From assembly GCA_021292105.1 (NCBI GenBank), contig CM037865.1, forward strand, positions 20,601,428 through 20,665,427: a stretch of DNA of 64,000 nt. Direction: 5' to 3'. The notes below the pieces were generated by a model that was given only the letters and a program-made list of their open reading frames with translations, was not told where the DNA came from and did no database searches. Numbering within the stretch: the stretch's first letter is position 1; every line of letters starts with the position of its first letter. This document shows positions 33,501-45,900 of this stretch, in pieces. This DNA comes from Anadara kagoshimensis. Its lineage: Eukaryota > Mollusca > Bivalvia > Arcoida > Arcidae. The position numbers and the translations under genes are program-made.

Positions 33501-35226
33501 AAAAATAAAGTCTTGTGTTTACGAGGCTGAAAAGAAGTGAGGAATTAGTTGTGCAAGCACCTTGACACATACCAAACAAAGGAACAAGGCCAAAAATTCA
33601 TTAGTACAGGTAAAACTTAAGAGTGATATGAACCGCAAAGGTGATTTTTACCTCATTTTGACCATCCAATTACGGTATACACAGTCCTAATGCGGTCATA
33701 TTTTGACGATTTAATTCTCCTTTGCCCTAGAATATGAAATTTTAAATATAAAAAATTACCAAAACCTGAAAAGATATTTGAAATGAATCCTCCAAGCCTT
33801 TTGTCGAATCTTAAATTTAATAATGGTGTATAAATTGTTGCGATATTATTCCCAGTTAAACCGTGATTATGAGCAATATCTACCTTGTTGATATTTTTCT
33901 TACAGGTACGTATGTACTGGATACTAACACGTGTAATTTAACTAGGGATAATATCAAAACATTTTATCAAAACCACCAAAGTTGAAATTTGAAAATAGGC
34001 TGGGAGAGTTTATTTCAAATATTATATCTGCTTTTGGTAGTTTTTCATATCAAAATATCAAAGGAGAAGAAACATCCACGAAATACGGCCTCGTTAGAGC
34101 TGTTACTGTAATTGGGTGGTCAAAATTGTGTCAAAACAACTTCCATTGTGGTTCATATGACCCTTAAGATCCTGCTAGCTATATAGCTACACGTACATAT
34201 ATGTTAGTCTTTGTTAAAATAAGTAGTAGCGGACTACAGCTAATCTAGAAATTATATGGTATATTGTTATGTTAGTAGTTAGTAGGCAAGAAATTGGAAA
34301 CATACCAATTTTGTTGTGACAATCAGGGTTTTCTGCTACAAATAGATAGAATCTAAAGATTCATAATTCTTTAAAAGAATAAGGATATATTGTGTAAATA
34401 ATTATATAGTGTAGATAAGTATATGGTGAAAAATATGTGCGACATTCAAAATTACAAGCTTTGTTTTTGTTTTGGCCACAAAATAGTCCACTCACTTAGA
34501 CTGACAAAGACAGACTGGACATATATATGCTATTGCAATACACACTTTCTTTTTTTTAAATAGATCATTCTTCCTGGTGATCCTATTTATAAACGTTAAT
34601 GGACATAGGTTTGTGCAAAAATACTGAATAGGCTGTAGTCAAATGTCAGACTTGGAATTTATAAATATATTTCACTGCAAAATAAATGTAACTTTAGTGC
34701 AGAAAATTTTTACTATTGATATGCTTACGTAAAAAGACAACCCGATGCGTGTACAATGTGTCCAAAGAATTTTAAGCCTCAGGTAAGATTCTTTCAGATA
34801 ACAAGGCGTTTAGTTCAGTAATGGTGGAGGAGACCGGAGTGGGAGGAGACAACTACCGTATTCAACAATCGAACTGACAATAATTCTAACGCCTACCTGG
34901 GGGAGATTCGAACAGTGAGCGGCGCTGTGCTCTAATCCGTAAACCGACACTCAGATCAATCGGCCACCCAACCCCCTCACTTGTGTAAAGCCACGTGATG
35001 GGATTGATATGGAATGATAATCAAGAAGGTGTGTATTGTCTTAAAATATGTCCAGTTCATTCTTTTCAAACTGTGTGAATGTTTGTTTTCAGTTTTACTT
35101 CTCTACAAATACAAATTTTTAACTGTTCTGATTCGCAATCATGTAACTCTTTGAAGGAAAAAATAAAACTTCTTCTCCGATTGCTTTAAAACTTTAAATT
35201 TAAATTCAGTAAAAATCATACATGTG

Positions 35227-35268
<42 letters not shown>

Positions 35269-38200
35269 AAATTTTTTTTTCTTTTGATGCTTTAAAATGT
35301 GGTGATATGAAAAATTGCAGGATTATTTTAGTGACACAATGTATAAACTTACCAGTAAGGTTGTGACACTTAATGTTTTGTTCCCAAATAATGATGGATC
35401 GTTATGATATTTTGATGTGAGGTTCACCCCATTTTCATATGTCCAACTTCCTGACTGCAATTAAATAATATATGTAAGAAACTCAAAGAAAAGAACATAA
35501 ATTTGCCTACAAAGTATTTTCCACATTTTTTGGAGAAAAAATCTCGTGTTTTTCGACTGATTATAAACAGCTTTCATTGTAAATCCATAAGCTACATGAG
35601 TAAAAGCCAAAACAACAAAATGTTATAACGTTATAAATTAAAGATTAATTAATTAAATAGAGTTTTACGTACCAGTCAAGACTATTTCACTTATATCAAG
35701 ACGCCACCGACTATAGATGTAGTAGCAGAAAGTTAACCTTTGCAGTGCGCTCAGGGCAAAGTGCAGGGAAAGGTTTTTCACCGTGCCACACATACTGTGA
35801 CATGGGGCATCGGTGTTTAAGGTCTTTTCCGAAAGACCCCGTGACTTTTTCAAATGCCGAGTGATTGACGAAAGGAAAGTCACATTCGATTTTCAAGTCT
35901 TCGTCAAGCACTGTCGGGCGACCTCCAACATACGACGCGAGCAATCTAACACTGGGCTACCGTGGTAGTTTAAATTGGAGATTAAAGAAAGCAATTTGTA
36001 TACCAAAAGATGCTTTGACAGTAGTCAAGATGGAATCTAACAATCAAATTCAAAAACACGCATAACAAATCATGTCCAAATCAGAAGTAAAGTAAAATCT
36101 TAGGAACTCACAAGTCAGGTTAGACACGTGCACTTCCACCAGGGAAGTGAGGCCGGGTACTCCGGAAGGGTAAGCACCCCTGTTTAGCTAGCTACATCTG
36201 ACAAGTGTGTGAAAGGAACATGGAACTATAAGAAAACAACACGAGGCAAAATCACATACATTATGACTGCTTATTACAAAACTTCATATTGTGGACACAC
36301 TGTATAGGATTTAATGACAACTTTGTTTACTTGTGTAGCTCTAGTTCTATTAAAGGTCCATAATCTTCCCATGACTTATAAATTGTAACATTTCAACCTA
36401 ACTCTGATGTCATCCATTTTGGATTACAAAATATTGACAAGGAATGACGTTATCGTGTATATAGTTTACTGAAAACAATCCATTTATGCTCTATGTTTTT
36501 GCTTCAACATAATTTTGTTTTTAAAAAAATAAAAAGGATTAAAATAAATCTTCTTTAACTTTCAGGATTTAAATATTAGCACATATATTTTTGTATAATC
36601 TCGCAAATCAAATTTCAATTTTTATTTCCAGAATACCAAAATCATTGTTTTATTTCATATTTGTGATATGTAGTAACTATTGAGACTTTTTTATAAAACT
36701 AAGTCGTTTCAATCATCAGCACAAAATTACCTTTTCTAATCCTGACTCTCGTAATTGCATTACATCTAGTTTAAAATTCATTCTTCGTCCCTGCTGTAAT
36801 CGTATATCGCCAGTCAGCCCTCGGATTTCAGCCTACAGACATTTAAAATTAAATAAAGTTTCTTTAATGCCGATGACTATTAATGAATCTGTAATATAAT
36901 TATAGTAGCTGATACGATCTTCAGTGATTTGGTTTGTGATTTTGAGGTCTTGTTTAATTTCCCTCTAATCAGTTGTATTTTTCCTGGCTTTCTGTGCATG
37001 TACAATTGTTAAGATAGCTTAAAGGTTTTTAGCTTCCATGTCAAGTGATAAGTCACATAACTGTAAAATTATTAAGTTCCGTTGTGTCCAATTTTTTGTT
37101 GGTTTTCGTGGATACATTGACTCACAAATTCACATGTCCTCAATATAGTATATACAGTCCAACCCGCCTTAAAGTCAACCTTTATATAAGGGTCATCTGC
37201 TTGTAAAGGGCAGTAGAATTGTAACTAAATTGCTCTTAATTCATGTTATTTGAACCAATATATAAAGGCCATCTGTCCATAAAGAAACTTTTACTGGTTA
37301 TCTTTTGTGGCCTCTATAGGCAGGTTTGATTGTATTACAAACTTGTCTTACCACACTATAAAATTGTGACACGAATGTTGGACAGCTTGAAAACAAATTA
37401 TTTCAGAGTATCGGAAAACAACATTAACCTGTCCGCTTGACATTTCTTTTAAATATTTATTTTTGACAAGAACATTTTACAATGAAAGGCGCGCACACAC
37501 GTTTATTTTCTCTGCATTATAGACAACTTGCGTTGTTTATTCATTAACTACGATTTCTAATAATACCCACGAATTGGGTGAATATTCGTGTATGATTATT
37601 CCTACTGAAATGACAAGCGGACAAGTCAATGCTGTTTACCTATAAAGCATTATTTCTTAAATTTCCTTTTCATTCATAGTTTTTGCTTAGATCGGCAAAG
37701 ATCTGTCTGCTGACATTCCATTAAAAGTATTAATCAACTAAATAGGTATTGAAAGAATCCACAGTCATTACACAAACAATGCAAGTTACCCTTGACATAG
37801 ACGAAAACCACGTCTGTGTACGCTACTAATAAATATACTTGTCCATAAAGTCAAGCAGAGTGGTCAATGTTATTTGCTATACTTTCGTAATTGGTTCACA
37901 ATTCATGATGTAACGGTAATAAAAAAACAAAAATACTAATCCATGTCTAAATCACATTTCTAAGTAAAGTAAAAACTTTGAAAGGTCAACTTTCACCAGG
38001 GAAGTGAGGCCAGGTTCTCCGGAAAGGTACGCATTTCCTTTTAAGCAAGCTACATCTGCCACTTGTGAAATCGCTTAAATTATTCTATTCATCAATAACA
38101 AACGCATTTATCAATGTCCAGAAGCAAAGTAAAAACTTCGGAACTGAGATATTATATTTTATACTAGAGTATATGTCTTTTTGTTTCTAACATGTATCTT

Positions 38201-39638
38201 AATCAACTATAGATTCCTATGGTGTATAGTTCACCTGCCGTATACTATGATGTGTTGTAACGCTAAGTATGTCCTTAAAGTACATGTATGATGGTAGCAT
38301 GTAGAATTCAGTAAAACATATCCGGTTTGAAAATATCAGATTCGGCAAGTCGCTGCACTTTTTACATTGGTTTTCTTAACATCAAAACCTAAAATATGCT
38401 TAATCGTTCAAAGTATTGCCGTAGGTGGATTTAGTAAAATACATTTTGGTCCTTCTTTTTGCGTTTCAACATCTTACAACTATTTTGAATTTGGTCCGAA
38501 GATAACTAACGAGAAATTTATTCCCCGAAACGGTAGTCTATGACTGCAAAATTAAAACTTACATCATAACTTACATAGAGGATCTTAGACGAGTGGGGGT
38601 TTAATATGAAATGTATTAAACGAGTTTAATACATTTCATATTAAACCCTCACGAGTCTAAGATTCTATATATCACATAACTCAAAATACCGAGACATATG
38701 GCATGTACATACTATTTGATGCCTGTAGAAACAGCTGATTTCTATCTAGGTCAGACAAATCACCTCTAAATTAACTGTGCAAGTAAGAATATAGTTCTAT
38801 TTAGTTATAGTAAAAGTAAATTAATCACCTAAAATAAAAAAGACAAAACCAGTATGTAAGTTTAAATTATGTTATAATTTTTCGAATGCATCAAAATTAT
38901 ATTTCAAAGAATCGGAAAGTCTTTAAAAGTCTAAAAATAAATAACAGACTGACACAGTTTTCAAATGACGTCATTAGGCGCGATCAGAAGCGTGAGAACT
39001 GATTACGTCACAATCAAGTGATATTACATGGGTACCTGTGTAATATGAAAAATATTACAACGTTTTATACCATCAAAAAACAGGAGGGATATGTGATATA
39101 TATTTGCATTACATATTGTACCAATTTTAATTTTACAGCACTAGACGGCTGTTTCGGAATACAATTCCTCATCAGTAGTACTAGTGCTAAAAACGAATTG
39201 TACACCTTTTCACCAATTATAAGTCAAATTATATTTATATCGCTATAATCATACCAAAATTACCAAAAAACGAAGCAGATATTTATGAATTTTAATTATA
39301 AAAAAGCATTAACGCTTGTTCACAACGAGATGTTTCATAACGTGTACGTGGAACATTGGGTAAGGGAATCACAAAGATTCTTCTTCTGTAAAAACTACTT
39401 TTATTTCAGGAATTCCCTAAGGTATGCATAACTCCAACCACAAACATTCAAGTCGTATGCTGCCGAACACAAGATTAGAGATAAAAAAATATTTGTGTGG
39501 AATTTCATAATCAGAGAGAGGGGGTGGAGAGAGATAGAAAATAGGAAGAAAAAGTTTTACAGTGTATATTATAAAATAGCTCGGTTAAAAATGAAACTTA
39601 AACACCGACTTCCGCTGTTATATATTTGTGAATTTTAT

Positions 39639-39680
<42 letters not shown>

Positions 39681-42600
39681 TATAATAATAACCTTGGTTA
39701 AAAAATCATAAAACCTAAATCCCGACTTCCACTGTAATTCCTCTTGACAAGACACGTTAACGGTTTGTAAAACTATGCTTCTGTCTAATTCTCCTAGTGC
39801 ACGTGCGAACAATAATACAGCATCGTAAATTAACGCCGATTGATACTGAAACAAAATGATAGAAAAATATCAGGTAATGAATAAAAAGTACACTTTATAC
39901 TAAATACAAAGAGAATACAAACAAATAAAACGTTTTAATTGAATAAAATAGTACACTTCTTTTTCAAACAAAAAATTGTAAAAAACAAAGCCGTCCTTTG
40001 ATTTAAAAAAAGCATCTGAAGATATGAACATTTTAAAATACGGAAGCATAAATCAATGTCTATTGAAACTAAAAAATTACGAGAGAAAAATAACAGAGAA
40101 TACATACAAAGAACAGTTGAAAATTGAAGAAAATTTAATAAAACGTCTTTAAATTTAGTTTAAAATAAAAAACAATAGAAGATGCGTTGTGAACTACGTG
40201 ATACACAATGTTATGATATAATGAAAAACTTTATACTATCAATCGTTAAACAATAAAAAATATATATTTTTAATATTTTTCTGGTTTGAAAGCATAAAAA
40301 TGTCTATTTATCGCTATTATAAAGTCGTCTTAACTGGAAAAACAGACAATAATCCTGAAACGTTCTCAATGACGCCATTTTAATGTTTAAACGTACATTG
40401 TGTTTCCTGATTTTTTTAAATAATGGATTCCATTGCAACTTACTTATATTTATTTCCATGTTTCTTCTGTCATTGGAAAATGAATCATGTGTTTAGCATA
40501 GGGTTTTATTTGATTGAATGGTTGAAGCACGTGTATATCCACAATATAGATGTCTGTTTTTGTCCGAATTTCATTTTGGTTTAAGTTTCGAATTGCTCGC
40601 TGCTTTCGCAAATGCAAACCTTAATTTCTTTGGTTTTTTGGTATTTATTTGCTCGTTACTTTGACAGACACAAGGCTTTATTTGTAATTATCTATTTGCG
40701 ATTGGAATGTAAGAGGTCAAAGAGAATAAGTAACGTAAGATAAAGGTAAAGTACGACCAAGAGTTGACATGGCTATCAAAGGTATAATAGCTAGTATTGT
40801 CAACATATTATTATATACATTTGTTTTGGACAAATGATAAGCGCAGTGAGTTGATAGATCGGTTTCATTGTTAAAATGTCACCCGTAACACTTACAGTAG
40901 TATTGTAAAATTGCAGTGTTGCTCACAAAAAGAAGCACTTTTATAATTAGTGGTATAGTATGATAGTATACTGTAGCTTGCCTTACCTTCTTGAAATATG
41001 GTATTTTATCTTACATTAAACTAGTTTTTCTATCTGATTTGATATGTCATAACATACTTCAATGTTTTTCTGTGGAAAATAGTTTTCCACATAAAGTGAT
41101 GTTTTTTTAATATTTTAAATAACCTAGTTGTAAATGTTAGATAGAAATATCATATACACGGTGTGTACATAATATGTACGTATTGTTGTGATATTTACTG
41201 GTACGATACGCAACGTACTGTTGCTGGTAAAACTTCCTGGTATACTGAGGCATCATGTATCTATGGTATAGTTACTTACGATATTTGTTGTTGTATTGTA
41301 GTATTGTACTGGTTGCTTGCAAAACAGTTACCAGTATTAATTTATATTGGACTGATGTTTGCGACATTTACTGGTATAGTATGGTTGCATTGTTTCTTAT
41401 ACTTGATATATTGAGATATTATGGCGTCGTACTATGCAGTATAAGTACTGGTATAGTGTACTGGTATAGTATGGTGCTGTTCTGTCGCTTTACATAGCCA
41501 TTGGTATATTGTGACAAATGCAATGTTTACTATTACTTGGTATACGTACTGGTATACTATGGTCGCATTGTTTTAATACTTGTTATATTGAGGTATTTTG
41601 GCGTCGTACTATTTTGGTATACTTACCGGTATAGTATGGTATTCTCTACGATTTAAAAGTTTCAATCCTGTGTTTTCTTCATAATAATACATATCATTTA
41701 TTATTTGGCGTGTAAAAATGTTATCTGGGTCAACCAATCGGAATCCAGTTAAATTGACGTAATTATATTTGTAGTCACTGAGATCAACGGCTTCTAGATC
41801 CTGTAAATATAAATACAAGAGAAATTCCAATATACCCTGGATATATTTGACGTTGTTCGATAGCTTATAAGGAGACACTTACTCTCCCGGAGCATATAGC
41901 CTCACTTTCTAGTAGAGGTTAACATGTTTAACTTCAAAGGTTTTATTTTGCTTTGTGATTCGGACATGGAATTGTATAGTTGTTTTTGATATATAGACAA
42001 AGGTTATTTTTTTCAACTTTTAAGGAATGTTTAAATGATGATAGCCATCCACGTTCATGCGCCTAATCCAAATGGAGTCTACATCCATAGAAGACTACAG
42101 ACCCGCCATCAGGTGCATATACAAAGAACTGACGTATTACAACCTTTTGAAATACGTTCAGTAATATATTATTCTCCGTTTAATTATCAGCTTGTTTCGG
42201 TCAGGATTTAGTCACTATAGTATTTCTTCTTTATTAAATAACGTTTGTCATGACATGTTACTAATGCGCTACGACTGATCAGTGATTCGTCGTTGCAAAA
42301 ACGGCTGACTGTCCATAAAACAGAACATTTAGAGACAGGTTCGATTCCTTTCGAAATTATCTTGAAGTTCGTTCTTAACCATTTTATGTATTTTTTCTTA
42401 TTTCAACCAACACCCAGAATAATGACCCAAAATAAAAATTAACGTAAATTTTAGACTTGCTCGTGTTTATAAATACTCAAAAGATCGTGAACGATTTGTA
42501 CTTTTAATTTATTACCAAACAAATACCTTATTCACACCGCACAGCAGGTATGGAAAGAAACACTCTAAACATTTGATTAAATGTTCTTATCAGGACTTAG

Positions 42601-42950
42601 CCAAGACTTCGGTAGGCTTATATAGCATAAAGTAAATGTTTTGCACATGCATACTCCCGCTAAGTATTTATTTGAAATTAATATCAGTCTGCAATTGATA
42701 CGCTTTACTGTTAATTGATTACAAATAAGTTATTTTTTGTAATAACTGGTTTGCCCTGAAATTGTTGTTCATTTGATGATTTTTATATAAAATCCATTGT
42801 TGCTTGAATAGCCTATACGTTATCGATGTTTAAACCCTGACCCTCAAATGTTGAAAGCTATCTTTGGCATTAATTTCAAATGTTTCGGTATGCAAATTAT
42901 GCCAATTATAAACGATTAGCTTTGCTAAGTGATAAGTGGCACCATGAGAG

Positions 42951-42988
<38 letters not shown>

Positions 42989-45900
42989 AAAAAAGAGGGA
43001 TTACACGATTTTGATAAGAGAGAAAGAGAGATATTACACGATTGTTGAGAGAGAGAGAGAGAGACGTTTGTGAGAGAAGTGTTGCGCAATTAGAGAGAGA
43101 TAGAGAGGGAGATTCATACTTACTAATGTTGTGATGATGTAATGGTGATATGGATCTATCATACCTTCTTGAAGAGCCTGTAAGTGTAAATAAATGTATA
43201 TTTAAGGATTTTCATTTTAAGTCTGTTTTGCGTTTTTATCATAAATTACAGATAAACATATTTTGATCCTTCATAAATTATATAAGGCCTTTAATCCATT
43301 CAAAATTAAAAAACGGAAAAATCAAAGAAGTCGGGGATTGCAACATTTATATAAAAACATCTTTAAAAGCCAAGAACAGACAGCCATAAAAATTGATTAC
43401 AATTGTATTACGTGGTTGCATGATCAAGGTGTTTAATGTGGTGACGTTGTTTGTCAAACACAATCAAAATATATGATCCAGTTTCTACATGTTATCTATG
43501 ATAGTTTCAATGCACGACAATGCCGGGTCAAAGACAATTTACACATGTATTCTATAAATATTTATATATATATATATATATATCAGTAATCTCAAACCGC
43601 TTTGCATTATGTATTTGGTCTTATTGCTTTCGTTTCTGTTTGCTTTGGTCATTGTTGTTTAGTTTTTTTTCAGCTACAGATTTAAAAATCCCTATAGCCC
43701 TTGCAAAACAGTTAAGCTATTACAAAGTTGGAAACAATTTAACAGAACTTATAATAATACATGTATTACATTTCTGTAATTATCAATGGTATCAAACTGC
43801 TTAATATAATGTATTTTGTCCTATTACTTTCGTTTTTGTTTGCTTTTGCCATTGTCAATGCTGTTTTGTTTTGTTTTGATTTGGATTTTTTCAGCTACAG
43901 GTTTCAAATTCCTATATACCCATTACAAGTAAAGTTTAAGCTGTTACAAAGTCAGAAACATTATACCAGAACGTGGCGGCAAACAACTTTAATTTCTGCA
44001 TTTTTTTTAAAGATTTCTATCTACTTTATATTGACTTTTTCTAATGTTTGATGTCATGTAATCTACAACGTTTTATAGAAGAATTGATTTCAGGCTTGAT
44101 TTTAATCAGAAATACAAAATATTAAAAATTAAAGGCTTCTCTATGTTGATAATGTGTCCATTGCGCAATGGAGACGCATCTATCGGAAGAATGAATATAC
44201 TTATTAAGTGCATATAGCGTGAAATGAATGTTTTATGAAACTGTTAACAAGTCGATATTTTAATCATTTTTCCCCATTTTTTAATTTAATTTTTTTTTTC
44301 ATGCAGTCTATAAAGAAGAAAATATTAATTTTACAACTTTGCTTTCTCGGAAAACAAGGTCGATACCTTATTGATTTTTTGACATTAAAAAAATATATAT
44401 GCACAGACATTTAAGTATTTATTTTTACCATTTTTTTTTTACTAATTTTATATTTTGAACGTCTGTATATCGTAAATTTTACTCGAACCATCACAAAGTT
44501 CTTTTAAACATCCTTAAAAATGTTTGTCTATTTTGAACACGTTTCTTGACATAAATCGTGTGTTGTGCAAAACAAAACAAAAAAACACATAAACTCTCTC
44601 TTCTCAACAGCCTTGAAAATAAGTTTTGTTACCTTAAAGTATATTATATGCAAAGTTTCTTGGTGACATATGCTGTGCGCCATATACACACACATAACAT
44701 ACTTCTCAACAGTCCTGATTTTTTTCTTTTAAATTATATTATGAATAAGAGTATTGGTGTCATGTGCTGTACCTACGATATACACACATAACATACTCGT
44801 ACTTTTGAAGAGCTTTGAAAATGTATTGTTCTCTTAAAGCATAATATGAGTAAAGTATCTTGGTGTCATTTGCTGTGCGATATACACACATACAAACCTT
44901 TTCTAAACGACCTTGAAAATGTTTTGCTGTCTCCTAAGTGATATTATGAGCAAGTATCTTGGTGTCATGTGCTGTGCGATATACACTCATACACATAAAA
45001 TACTTATAATATTTCGTTGTGTCTTAAATCATATGATGAGCAAGTCTTTTTGGTGTCATTTGCTGTGTGATTTCCACACATGATGATTAATAATTCATCC
45101 TTCAGCAGGTTTAATGAAGTTTGTGTCATTTATTATTCACGGAAGTGATTTAAAAAACGTAAAACTTTCTAGAAATATAGATATTTTTGGTGTTTATTAT
45201 ATTCTGATATTTAGAGAGTATCGATTTTTGTGGATGCTTTATGATTCCAAATATAGATATATTTGGTGTTTATTATATTCTGATATTTAGAGAGTATCGA
45301 TTTTTGTGGATGCTTTATGATTTTTTTAATGAGGTTATTTCTTCTGGAACATAAAATTTTGTTGTATTTCATCTAGCTACATAAAATACAGGTCTGTCGA
45401 AAGTTTAAACTGAGCTGACGATTTAGTATCAAATCAGCAGCTCAACTTGGCATCTCACAATTGCAAGCTATATCTCGACAGCTTTTCGGCAGCTCCTATC
45501 TATCTCAATGGCCGCTTTTTGTCAGTAGCATTTCATATCTCGATCGGCAACTCGGCAGTTGAACTTCCATTCTTTTCCGTTATCTTAAAGTTTACTTCTT
45601 TTCGACAGGTCTGTACTGTATGTCCCATAAAGCTCTGGTCTGCTCCGTTTATTTTTGGACATTCAGATGCCAAACAATCTATACACGTAATTATGACCAA
45701 ATATTAACCCTCGAACGTAAACTAATAAATTCGTGGACCATGTGATTTATACTGCTATTAAAGTCAATGGGTTGTCAGCCCCGTTAATAAGCTATAGAAA
45801 GTTAAATGATATACAACTCTGTATTATGCCATGTTTAAAATAGCTAAAAACAAAAGCCTTGATAAGCTTAGGTGTTTGTAGCCTGTTTTAAAATAGATCA

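Larger units (their letters stand above)
31363..35352 (-). other. Intron of gene B (4 kb)
   Basis: No exon was recognised. Contents: a repeat shared with 39085-39200 (about 31405-31500), a TA-flanked MITE (32204-32334), a family B repeat (33255-33425), a tRNA-derived SINE-like unit (about 34780-34985) and a run of 38 T at 35230-35267. Confidence 0.75.
35455..36730 (-). other. Intron of gene B
   Basis: This is a 1.3-kb intron with a tRNA-derived SINE (35660-35965, inverted) directly followed by a family B repeat (36055-36222, inverted). Nothing else was recognised. Confidence 0.7.
36833..39692 (-). other. Intron of gene B (2.9 kb)
   Basis: No exon was recognised. It contains MITE C (37155-37332), a family B repeat (37918-38075), a long palindrome (38582-38663), a repeat E copy (about 39085-39200) and a GA microsatellite (39642-39677) beside the next exon. 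Confidence 0.75.

Noticed and set aside
43520-44051. Two overlapping 94- and 96-codon frames that resemble each other.
   Set aside because: Their similarity comes from the tandem duplication of noncoding sequence; composition is low-complexity and hydrophobic.
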